From: Lingula anatina
Taxonomy: Eukaryota; Brachiopoda; Lingulata; Lingulida; Lingulidae
NCBI RefSeq assembly: GCF_001039355.2
Contig: NW_019775993.1
Coordinates: 64,379 to 114,229 of the forward strand
Reading direction: 5' to 3'
Length of the DNA: 49,851 nucleotides
The position numbers were made by a program, and so were the translations under genes. Shown piece by piece: positions 24,501 through 36,950 of this stretch. Numbering within the stretch: the stretch's first letter is position 1; every line of letters starts with the position of its first letter. The notes beneath the pieces were generated by a model. It saw only the letters and a list, made by a program, of their open reading frames with translations, made no database searches and had not been told where the DNA came from.

Positions 24501-27500
24501 CAGTTTTATATATTACGTATTCCTTGCAGTAGAAGCCATTGCAGTTTTTAATAACACTAGTAAAGCTTTTCAAACATTATATAGTTTTTGATTTTATTTA
24601 TAGCTGCATTTGATCCATGCTCCCTCCAGCCATGCGGCACGCTCCACACGTGCGCTGTCGTAGATACCACGGGCAGGTACAAATGTGCATGTGCCAGTGG
24701 TTACCAGCACCCTGTGGATGACAATGGAAATGAGATCCAAAACCAGTGTGTTGGTATGTATCTTCGGTTACTGCCTTGAAAAGGAGTTACCAAACCTTTT
24801 TTTTTATATGTGTGTTTAACTTGAAATTAATCTCTGCACATTGGGAAGAAAATACCAAGAAGTGCTTTACAGATGATTTAAAATTCTCTTGGTGAAAAGT
24901 GCCTTCTTTTTATGAGTCTGCTTTAATCATTGGGGCATGATTAAGAAATTAGTAGTTAACCTTTTAAACCATCTGCACACTAGAGTCCTGATATTATGGC
25001 AATTAAACTTCTTTTACCATATTATTTCAGGCCCGTAGCCAGGGGGGGTTCGGGGGGTTCGAAAGAACCGCCCCTTTTGCTGGGAAAAGGTCCATCTGGG
25101 TAAAATTTGATCTAGGTACATTAAGGTTGTTATGGGAAAAGGTCCACTTTTTCAGAAAAAGAACCCCCCTTTTGAAATTGCTGGCTACGGGCCTGTTATT
25201 TTGTTCTGTCACCCTTACCCATATTTATCTTTTAGACACTGATGAATGTGACATCACCCAGTTCCCCATCAGCGACTGCAGAGAACCTGGTGGCTCCACC
25301 AAACTACTTCCTAGTGTCGCTGAATGTGTCAACTTGGAGGGAACTTACCTCTGCTACTGTGCTGACGGTTTTGTGAGGGACAAAAATGCTACGCGTAAAT
25401 GTAAAGATATTGATGAGTGTGCTCTTGGACTGCACAATTGTGATGTCAATGGTAGAGCCAAGTGTATCAATCGCCCGGGTGGATTCAGATGCAGCTGTGT
25501 CGCCCCCTACAGGGGAAATGGTACCATAGGCACATGTATTGGTAAGGATTCTTTTAAAGCATAGTAAACTACTTTTTGGGGGTTTAAATTGTGAAAAAGG
25601 GGATATAGGTAGAAGTCCCCCAAAATTTTACCAAGATTTATGACATGCAATGAAAAAAATGCGTACACACGTACTCACATATGCAGGCTCACACACACAT
25701 GCACGTGAAGGCACACACAAACACACACACTTTTTTCATTTTTTTAAGATTACTTGATTGAAACTTTGGAACAAAAAAAAGTAAGATCCACCCAGTTACT
25801 TTGTCAGAACATTTATCTTCATGACTAACAAAAACTTAAATGAAAAGTATAATTCAAGCCTCGTTTCACTGATAATTTTTTCTCCACAGAAAAGAGACTG
25901 ATTCCATTTGAGAACCATCATAAGGTGCCATTTGCAGGCAGCAATGTATCTGTGATATCCCAATTCTTCTTCCCCAAGTATGGCATACCACTGTACGGAC
26001 AACAGATTCATCCTTCCCTCTATGTGAGTTCTTGAAATTAAATATTCGAAGTGTTTTAGCACGTGTTATATGTAGTTAGGATGTACCCACTTCCTTCACC
26101 TACAAAACTAAATAAATGAATAAATAAATAAGTGAACAAATTATGATAATAAGAATGATAAAAATGAATAAAAATGGGATAAAACCTGGCAATTTTTTCA
26201 TCCCTGTCGACTTTTTTATATTTTGTCTCTGTTCAGTTTGTTGGCTTTTGTAAATTTTTGCATTTCTTGTTCACTGCCTAAAATAAAAAAAAAAATTTGG
26301 TTTGGATCCACTTTTAATGCCTTAAAAAACTCCAGAATCATCCCTTTTTTCATCATTTTCCAGTTTGTCCAACACGGAGTCATCATGGTGACAGATGTGG
26401 AAATTTGGGAGGCCGAGGCTGACAGCACCAAGCTTCAGAAGGCCTTCCGTAACCCCACCAAATTCCCACTGAGACAGGCATATTTTGGATTGGACTTTAG
26501 AGAGGTTGCAGGCATTGGTCCTTATTGGGTTAACATGCATATGGAGAACGATAGAGTAAGTATTAGTTACTATGCATGTCAGTTATTTGGCCATGAGCTC
26601 TATCCGTAGAATCACAGATTTCCAAGATATTTAATTCAGTTTTGATAATCACCCACACTTATCTGTCTGCTTGATCATGTTTGTTGAGGACCATTTTGGA
26701 TTCTATAAATTTTTCCATCTCAAAAAATTTTGCATCTGTTTTTTTTTTTTGGCATGAGAATTAAACAACATACTTTGAAAATATTTTTATGTTAATGTAG
26801 CAGAGATGAAATTTGTAGCTTTGGATAAAGAATATAAATTAAAGTATTTTTATCACACCTGTAGGATGGGCGTGGTATCTACTACAAGGAGTACGGACTA
26901 GATAACAGCAGAGATGCAGATTTTCTGAAAGCGGCTTCTCTTCAGATGAAGGCTGCTCACAATTTGAGCTCCTTCAGTGGAGAATACATGTTTGTGGTTA
27001 CCTGGAACAAGATGCAGCATAAGATAAACAAGTGGCAGGTGAGAAAGATGCCTCTGTTAACTCTGCCCCCACATCTCTCTCTCTCTCTCTCTTTCTCTCT
27101 CTTCAACCATTATCCATTCATTCTTCTGCTTGTCAACAAATGTTGTGAGGATAATTCCCACTCAGATAAACCTTTCTTTTGAAGATCCAGGCAGCAAATG
27201 CATTGACTTGTGCTGTTTCTGCTCGAGGCCAGTAGATTTGTCAACTTTAATGGCCAGCAGGCTAAAATGTTTTAGGGCACAGATTTTGTAAATGTCTTGA
27301 AAAAGCACATAACTGTATTGGCACATATTGGTTTAGATTTTGTAAATGTTCTGAAATAGTACATTCCAGGTAACTGTAACTATTCATGCACATTTTGGTT
27401 TTCTTTTCAGGAAGTAACATTCCAAGCTATCATTGTGACAGACTACAAGAATACCTATGTCCGTTATGTTTATGATGACAGGGGTATGAAATGGAACCTG

Positions 27501-29101
27501 ACCCTGAACGCTGCTAACTCGGTGAGTTAATGGGAGAAATTGGCTGCTTTTAAAGCTAGCTACTGGTGAAAATTGAATTAAGATCAACAGGCTGTGTTTT
27601 GAAAAGATTTTTCACAACTTTTAATGGAATATTTCAGGATAGACTGTCACATTTATTTAGAGGGGAGAAGATGTGATTACAATTTCCGCTGAATGCAGAT
27701 CTTCTAATATTTATAAAACAGTATTTATTGCATGTTTTCTTTGGCGCTCGAGTTCAATTTTGAAATCTTATTTTAAAAGACTTGTTTTTAACTAATGCTT
27801 TTTTCTTTGTTGGAGGTTTGTACTTTTGAAGTGCTCTCTAGTTTAATTTTGAAATTAAAATTTAATAACTCATTTGTGTTAATCTTCAGCCTAACTTCCC
27901 TGGCCGAGTGGGCTACCTGGTCAACACCTGGTCGCCATTTGTGTGGAAGGCCGAGGAGTACCAATACTCCTATGCCAGTGTGGCGGACAAGGCCCACATG
28001 GAGAGAATTGACAATGAAGTTGGCACGAGGGCGGGAGTCTTTGACTATGCTCTCAGTGATAACCCAGATGACTTTGAGAATCCTGGAAAAGCTTGTTATG
28101 ATTGGATCCAGGAGGACATACTGTATGACAGTATCAAAGGAAAGCTTGATCAAGGTGAGACTGAATCACTGCCTCTAAGTATTGTAACAGTTATTGTCAG
28201 TGTCATTTTGTTATTTGTCAGTGTTTTAATTAAAGGTATTATCTAAAGTGCATTGAGATTTTTATGAATATGTAATGAAAAAATTATTATTATTATTATG
28301 GTTTAAAAGTTTGAAACAGTGCAACTTTGGAAAGCAAATTAAGTTCCTCACTTTCAAGTTTTGACTTGAACAAAATTGTGCTTAATTGTTTTCTGCTGGT
28401 ATATCATGGCTGCCATTTCTTACAGAGGAGACTGGGAAGTGCCCGGCTTTCTTGGACCAACTGTCTTCCAGCTGGATAGAGTTCCGTAGCAACTGGATCG
28501 CCACGTGCTACATAAGACGCATGCCAATGGGATCAGGCGATGAGGCACGCTCTCCACGCTGTTGTTACGATTTCCTCGGATCCCGTGTGGATGATTGGTT
28601 CCTATTGGACGGCATGAACATCTTTAGAAGATTTAGTGCTACCAGTGCTCGTGGTAGGAAGGAGATAAAGGCATTCCAGAACTGTTGTTGGAATAGCTGG
28701 GTCCACTGCTTTGACTACATTGAAAGAAGACCAGTGTCCAGTTCCCTCTTCTTCTTTGCTGCCTCTATTGGTAGGTACCAGTATATTAGTATATGTATAG
28801 TTTATTTTATATGTTTTTGTCCCAGTGTGCATGCATGTACATGCTGGTACAGCCAGGTTCTTGGTAATTTTTTTTTTTTTTTTGCCAGTGAAAATTAGTC
28901 TTGGAATGAATTGGCCAGTGTTCATAAAGTTCTCATTTGAAGTTTCAAAACATATTGTCACTTAGCATATCATTTGATGATGAAAAAAATTTAGCCTATA
29001 TATAAATAAATTAATGGAACAATTATAGTAATAAACATTTTTTAAAAATTATTACCATCAATATTTCATTATTATAATGCTGATGGTGATGCTGCTGCTG
29101 C

Positions 29102-29142
<41 letters not shown>

Positions 29143-32100
29143 TCCTGTACAGCTCTGTCAGCTGGTGACCCTCACATCACCACCCTGGATGGCCACCAAT
29201 ACTCCTTCAATGGCTGGGGAGAGTACACCCTGATCAGTGGCAACCACTTCACGCTGCAAGGCCGCACGGCGCCCGCGTATACCACCACCCCACCACCACG
29301 TGCCACCGTGTTCACGTCGTTTGCGGCACAGCAGGTGGTGCCTGGGAGCTCTAACAGTGATATTGTAGAGTTCAGGCTGAATGCTACTGGGAATGGTGTG
29401 GGTAAGTACTGGTGTTTATAGAACACTGATTTGGGCTCCGTGCAATATTTTCATAAACTTTCAGAAAATTTTGGTTTTTGCTCCAATGATTAAACCATTT
29501 TATATGTCTATATGCTCTTGTTGCTGTGCAATAATGTAAGGAGAGAGTATTGCAAAGACTGGATTTGGACTAGCCGTGAAATATTGACTAGAAACAAAAC
29601 ATTTTATAAATAAATTGTGCCTTAATGCTTCTAGCCCAGACATATTCAGTCTAAGCCATTTTTTGACGATAAAAACATTGCTAATGCCATGATGACGCTC
29701 TGTTTCTGGCTGTGCTTTAAAAACAAAGAATTTAATATGTGTTATTCTTATATATTTTTGTGACTACTTACAATAATTCTTGAAACAATTTTCCCATAGA
29801 TGTCCTCGTGAACAAGATACTCCAGAATGGCTCCTTCAGTGGAAATGGACAGGCCTTTAACAAAGTGGTCATCTCAGAGTTGAATGGACGCTACACTATG
29901 GTGTTCTCAACGGAGATAGAGATCAAAGTGGAGGCGTCCCTGAACATGACCTCCGTCTCCGTCGTCTCACCTGCAGCATGGAACTCTTCTCTGACGGGTA
30001 TGTTTGATGTGAAAACTGAATTGTAAATTGGTCATTTCCCTGATAACTTACTGCACAGTTGAAAATGTGTAAGTATGATTTATAACAACCTATGAGTTTT
30101 CATAGTGATTAATGTTTTTCATTGTGTATACTTCTGCTTTCAATTCTCAATGCAATATTTCAGAAATTATGATAATTAAGGAAGACTTGCACAATTGAGA
30201 ATGTTCCATTTTTTGGGGGCAACTAACAATTCCCAATACATGTTTTAAAAAATACATAATGCATAATTTATACATTTGACACATGCCATATATTTTCCTG
30301 AAAACTGATACGTGTTATATAAGTACATATACTCTTTCAGGCCTGATGGGTAACTTCAATGGGGATAAGAACGATGAATATGCTTATCCCAATGGTACAA
30401 CAATCCACATCAACTCCACAGAGGAACAAGTATTCTACTGGGGCCAGCAATGTGAGTAAATAATTTTTTTTTTCAATTACAACCTGAAAAAAACCTTTTT
30501 AGCCAACCAGTTTTGTGGAACATGATATTTCATGAGTCTACTGGCTCAAAATAGTTGCAGAACTATTTTCAGTTATTAACCCCATAAAGCCTGGCAGCAT
30601 TTGACCTAGAAAGTGCTCTTCGTCCTGAGCCCTCTACCCAGATGCACTCAATTTTACAGGCGGCCTCATTTAATCGATAATAATGTACTCACTTGTCTAG
30701 AAAACACCTAAGAATGGTACATTTTTAGAAAGCCAAGAATGTAAGCTTTAAAGCCATATCAGTTTTATTTACATTTGTTAACTTAGGTAGAAATAGCAGG
30801 AGTTTAAAGGACAACTCAGTGGGTTAGATTAATGTATAGAAGCAGGTTCTATGTAAAACTTTGATCAGATTTGTGTTTTAGGAGATTGTTTATTATTATA
30901 TGAATAAGTCTGGGTCACAAAAGTCCTGTTAAGACAACTAGAATAAAGAATTAGAAAACGAAAACTATTTATCATGATTTCGGAGCACAGCCAGAAGTAC
31001 TTCCGGCTCAAAGTCACGACCTCGATTTTCTCATGCTTACGACCAATCACAGCAGGCTTCAGTCAGAATGAGATAGACGTCACGACTACAGAGCGAAACT
31101 TGTCAGACATGTAAGTGCCGCCTGTCCATCTTTTCGGTACATGTACCGATCAAAAACAGAAAAAGTAAAGTCCAAAAACGCCTTTATACACGTAACAAAC
31201 TTTGTATGAGCACAAATATTGCCATTAATTGTGAACAGGATAATATGATAATGAGACACACTTGAGACCTGTGAAGCGCATCAGACAGCCTCAATAATCT
31301 GGCCCACGTCTGGCCCAGATCTGGCAACGTCTGGCAATATCTGGGCCAGATTTTGCCAGACACTTGCCAGATCTGGGCCAAGTCTGGCAAAGTCTGGCAT
31401 TTATGCCACATTTTGCCAGACACTTGCCAGATCTGGGCCAAGTCTGGCAAAGTCTGGCATTTACGCCACATTTTGCCAGATGCTGCCCAGACTTGGGCCA
31501 GATATGGTACTTTCATTTTCAATTTTTATTTTCTATTTATTTATTTTTTATTGACCAGTGAGCTGAATGCATTGAACTGACGTCATTTGATAAATTTTGA
31601 TTTAATTTATCTCTCTCTTTTTTCTTCAAAGTCCCCTCATAAGTGTGCTATTTGTTTAATTTGACTTGACATTTGAATGAATTCACTGATCTAAAACTTT
31701 TTTGGACTACTCGTTCCGCTGTTGTAAGATTCCGCTTTTTATGCTAAGCCGGTCAAGGACCCGGATGTAGCGTTTCTTAGAGTTATGGATATGAAAAAAG
31801 CACAAGCGTATCAAACTGATACAATTTCGTTGAGTGATTTGATTCGTGGTGCGATTTATTTCGAAGGCATCAACACTGGCGACGAGGATAAACACTAGTG
31901 CAAAACTGTGAGTCAAGTTTCTTTGAAAAAAATGGAGAAAAAATGTGAAATTACGGAATTCGAACCGTACAGAAGTCCGGAGACATTGGGTCACGCTCGA
32001 CGCGATGGCTAGACAGTTTAAACTTTTCGCTGACGGAAAAAGATTGATCTTTTCAAAACCAACGAACGGCATGAATAATGAACAAAGATAGAAAATTAAA

Positions 32101-35100
32101 AATACATGACNNNNNNNNNNNNNNNNNNNNNNNNNNNNNNNNNNNNNNNNNNNNNNNNNNNNNNNNNNNNNNNNNNNNNNNNNNNNNNNNNNNNNNNNNN
32201 NNNNNNNNNNNNNNNNNNNNNNNNNNNNNNNTATTTTATGCACTGTCATCATTTTTCAAATATTGAGACTTTCATCATGTGACTATAGTCTCTCATGGTC
32301 CTGAAACTGTAATCTTATTGAAGGGGTGGATTGAGACCATCTTCTGGGTCTTCTTGAAGACAGGTTATTAAGTTTATATTGACTGGTATCTATTTTTTTC
32401 TGTTGGAAGACCATCAAAATGGAGGATGGATCAACATAGATACTTTGGAATACTGTCAGAAAATATCTCAGGGTCCGCTCCTGTTATTGACCATGTTACC
32501 TGTTGTGCATGATTAAAATTCAGTGTTGACTGACAGTGCTATTATAAGCATTATTTATTATTGCATCAAAATTGACAAAATGACCTTTTTTGCATCTTTA
32601 TTTTCTGTTTTTTGTCTGTACATTTGACAGCTTTGCTGCCTTGTTACTAATACACAAGCAGGAAAAGATATATTGATACAGCGCACTAGTAAACATATTA
32701 CATCTGTATTTATACACAAGCAGGAAAAGACATATGTTGATGCAACACACAAGTAAACATATGTCATTTATACTTAGACATAAGCAGGAAAAGACATGTT
32801 GATGCAGTACAACGTAACATATGACATTTGTATTTATGCACAAGCAGGAAAAGACATGTTGATGCAGCACACAAGGCAACATTTAGCCTGACTTGCCACG
32901 AAAACGGTTACAGTCATTTTATCAGCAATATAGCCATTCCAATTGCTATTGTCGTCTGCTTGGTTACTGCAGTTAGTATCATCAGCGATTTTCATAAATC
33001 AAGCCCCACGTCCGAATCTGCTCTCTGACAACTCATACTAGCCAAAGGTACATCATCTTTGAAGTTATCGGAGTATCAAAATCTATCAAGGACTCTTCCC
33101 CGAAGTCTGAATTTTCTTACAAATCTAAAATATTTCTCAACCCATAACTTCTGCTGACTTCTCGCCGCCATTATGATTTCATAGCGCCTCGACAATGATT
33201 GAAATAAATCGCTTTTTCATTACCTAATTCTCTCTACACGTCTTTCAAAAGCCGGTAATAAACAAAAACCTAACATTAAGTTAGTCTTGTGATAGAAGCA
33301 TGAATTGTTACAAAGGACAGGGGACAGTACAAGCATGTAAACACAGAAACCGCGTATATGCGGTTCCCGGCACTGAGGACTTTTTAAAATGAACCGCATA
33401 TGTGCGGTTCCCGGCGCTATGGGGTTAACATTTTTGTTACTAATGGCATCTGTTATAGAAAATCAAGTTTATTCATTGTAAAATATTGTATATATTTTGA
33501 ATCGATTTGTTTAACATTAGAATTTATTTTCATTTTTTCAGGGGCAATTGACCCAACACTGTCATTGTTCTCATATGATGATCTCAGCGCCTACAATGCC
33601 AGTGACTATGGCAACTACACCTTTGTGCCACTGTAAGTATAAAAACTTTCAATTTGAATTTTTGTACCTAATCTGACTTTTGTACCTAATTTTTAATTGA
33701 AATGATTGATCATTTTAAAGTTATCGAAAGTTATTATTATAAGCTGAATAGTGATTTTCTTATTCATGATTTTAACTTTCAGATTCTTCAACTTGGACAC
33801 CATGTTCTCTGACAATGCCACTCGAGATTCAGCCATCGCCACTTGTGGCGGAATCAACAACTTGAACAGAGAGTGCGTCTTCGACATTGCCCTCACTGGA
33901 AATGAAGATGTTGGTGCTGCCACCTCTGCCTCACAGCAACAACTGGCAGCAGAGCAAGCCGCTCAGAGTAAGCTTTAAACCTAATTTTAAACATTTTGTT
34001 TATATTTTGATTTGTTCAATTTTCATTTTTCCAACATCCCAAGGACTTTGCTTTGTTATTGCCTATGCCAGTGAAGTTGGTTATGATTTCCAAGAATGTC
34101 AGTTTTTGGAATCATATATTTATAAATCACTCCATTCCATTATTATATTTATCTTTACAATCTTTGCAGACAACTTCCCACCAACCTTCACCAGTAATAA
34201 CACCATTCTTCAAGTGAGAGCAGGCGAAAATATGGCTGATGTTACCTTTGGTGCCTCAGACCCCAACAGTGGAGACACCGTCACCTTCAGTTTGGCCAGC
34301 CCCACACCAGATGGTAATAATGATAATTATTATTATAATTATTGACATATTTTTAAAAATTAATTTGGACTTGATGTTTTTCTTCCCAATTCATTGTGAA
34401 ATCTGGAATTGTTAACAGATGCTATAATTAAAAGTGCACAAAAACACATAAATCATAAAATACTTGATTTTATTTATTTTCTATTTATTCGTTAATTTAT
34501 TTAACAGGTTGTTCCATCGATTCTGCCACTGGTGTGCTATCATGGAGCTCTGTACCTTCTAACCTCACCAGTAATGATACCGTCAAAGTCACCGCCAGCG
34601 ATGGCAAGGCATCTTCTTCCGTTGTTGCCAAAGTGCATTTCTGTAGCTGTCAGGTGAGCGGCATGTTTGTGTACATTGTAGCATAATTTTATCAAAGTAA
34701 AATTGGCTTTAAACCACTATAAATTTTATGAATAGAATGGTTCTTTCCCGTAATGTGCAAAAAGTATAAGAGTTACTATATCTTGATTTTGTTTTCTGGA
34801 AACTTTCTTTTTTTTGTGTGTACAGAAAAGTAGTCTTTCAAAAATGACATGTGTAACTTATATATAAAAACAAAATGACATTGTTAACAAATAATTTCTA
34901 TGTGAAACTGAAACATGTATTTAATGCCTTTGTCCCTTTTATACACCCCCAAAATAGAAATAAATACAAATTCTTTTTTTTTAATCCAGAATGGTGGCAC
35001 ATGCAAATACGATGTCATCACCTCTACAGATAACTTTGTCACCGTGCCCTGTCAGTGTCAGAGCGGATACGAGGGCGCTCAGTGTCAGACAGACATTGAT

Positions 35101-36382
35101 GGGTGTGCAGACACCCCGTGTTTCACAGGTGTGGCATGTGAGGACAAACCAGCTCCTCAGACTGGCTTCACCTGTGGCACCTGTCCCCTGGGGCTTATTG
35201 GGGATGGTACTGCCTGTGCTGGTAGGTTGGATTTTTTTATTGGTGTAATAGTTTTTTGTCATTGTATACAGATATTTATGAATTAAAATAAGATTGAGAG
35301 ATGTTTCTGATCATTTTCATGACTACTATTATGCTATTGCTCAGGATCCTTTTTATATGGCATTTGTCTCATTTCTGTAACTTGTATTTTGAGCTCATAC
35401 AAATTTTATCATTTTCCTCCTCAGATGAAGATGAGTGTCAGAATGACCCGTCACCCTGCTCTCAGAACTGCGCCAATTTGGCAGGAAGTTACCAGTGTTC
35501 TTGTAACACAGGGTACCTGCTTGGCCCAGACCTCACCACCTGTATTGGTATGTACTGACATCTGTGACATATTAGCCATATTTGATAAGTCTGCTCAGGC
35601 AAATTACAATTAGATTGGTTTGGACTATTTAAAAATTGATTTTTATAAAGTTACTCTTTTGATTGAACAAGAAGGGTTGCAGTTAATTCCAGCAGTTGTT
35701 TTTGAATAATTTCCCATGTAAGTATATATATTTCATCTTTGGACAACTAAACTGCTTGATCTTGTGCAGCTTGCTTAAGTGGAAATTAGATTTTGCTAAT
35801 TTTCTATCTTATTCTTTTCAGATGTGGATGAATGTAGCCGTGGCACACATGACTGTGACACCAACGCAGCCTGTAACAACACTGCTGGTTCGTTTGTGTG
35901 TACATGTGCCACTGGATATGCTGGAACTGGCAAGACAGGAGAGTGTCAGGGTAAGAAATATGTTATTTTAGAGATGAAACTCTTCTGAGTTTATCTTGAA
36001 ATCTGGTTATTAAGGTGTTGTATTTAAATTAAAATGCCCTCTATATCCCCTCCCTCATATAGAGTTACCACCATGTCACAATAGCCCATGAAAAACATTT
36101 TTCACAGAATTCGAAAACTGTTATTATTGTGGGGAAATAGCTTCTGTTGAAGTATTTTTTTTCAAAATGGATCAAATTAAAATGTTTGAATTTCAAATAT
36201 TTTGTATAATATGTCATTGTTTTTGAAATATTCTCAAATTTCAGACATCAATGAGTGTTCTTCCAATCCCTGTGTGACAAATGCTCAGTGTCAGAACTCT
36301 GCTGGAAGTTACTCCTGTAGCTGTGCCCTTGGATACCAACTGAATCCTCTCACCTCTGCCTGTGATGGTAGGTTATCTGGTC

Positions 36383-36421
<39 letters not shown>

Positions 36422-36900
36422 AAGTATCTGCACTGTAGGTCAAAACCTCTCTCTCCTCTCTCTCACTTGTTTCAAATTTTCTGTGTCAGAAATTATGATA
36501 TTGTTAAAATAATTACTTTAAAATCTTATAAAATAATTTTAAAACAGTAAAAATTCCTGCTGGATATGATTTTGAGTATGAATTATCAAATTAAAGAAAA
36601 ATTATATCCTTCCTTGCAGGAAGGGGGTGATAACAGTAACAGCATATCCTAGGCTCATATCAACTCAAAATCCACATGATTCTCTTTAAATACAGCTTCT
36701 TTGAATTATCATTTTAATTGCTTAGTGTTTTATCACTTATCTACATGGTTTTTATGTTATTTGCAGAAATCAATGAATGTGATGGTGATAACAATTGTGA
36801 ACAGTTATGTACCGATGGCATGGCAACTTATACATGTAACTGTACCACAGGATACAGACTTAACCCTGCTGATTATGTCTCCTGTCTACGTAAATATTCC

Positions 36901-36950
<50 letters not shown>

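Larger units (their letters stand above)
30580..33424. mobile_element. Putative piggyBac-like TTAA element in the VWD intron
   Basis: The block begins CCCCATAAAGCCTGG directly after TTAA (30576-30579) and ends in the inverted CCCGGCGCTATGGGG directly before TTAA (33425-33428). A TTAA target duplication with CCC-starting inverted ends is the mark of the piggyBac superfamily. Near the right end, two subterminal palindromes of the AACCGC/GCGGTT type repeat. No intact transposase is visible; a gap of unknown true size lies inside, and the coding part may be lost or missing. Short open stretches near 31730-31900 are not recognised. Confidence 0.62.

Noticed and set aside
28386-28425. Alternative start of the AMOP exon at an upstream ATG
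   Set aside because: The acceptor tacag at 28421-28425 gives the phase needed from 28154; the upstream stretch is intron.
31184-31580. Open frames on both strands with repeated [14 protein letters not shown]-type or [14 protein letters not shown]-type peptides
   Set aside because: They arise because a 60-bp minisatellite is divisible by three and lacks stops; there are no splice signals or family match.
31726-31900. Short open stretch with coding-like composition on the + strand
   Set aside because: About 55 codons, no recognised family and no fitting splice phase with the host gene; perhaps a transposon remnant, not annotated as a gene.
31299-32882. Regularly spaced repeats that might suggest a CRISPR array
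   Set aside because: The units are contiguous tandem copies with no unique spacers, in an intron of an animal gene.
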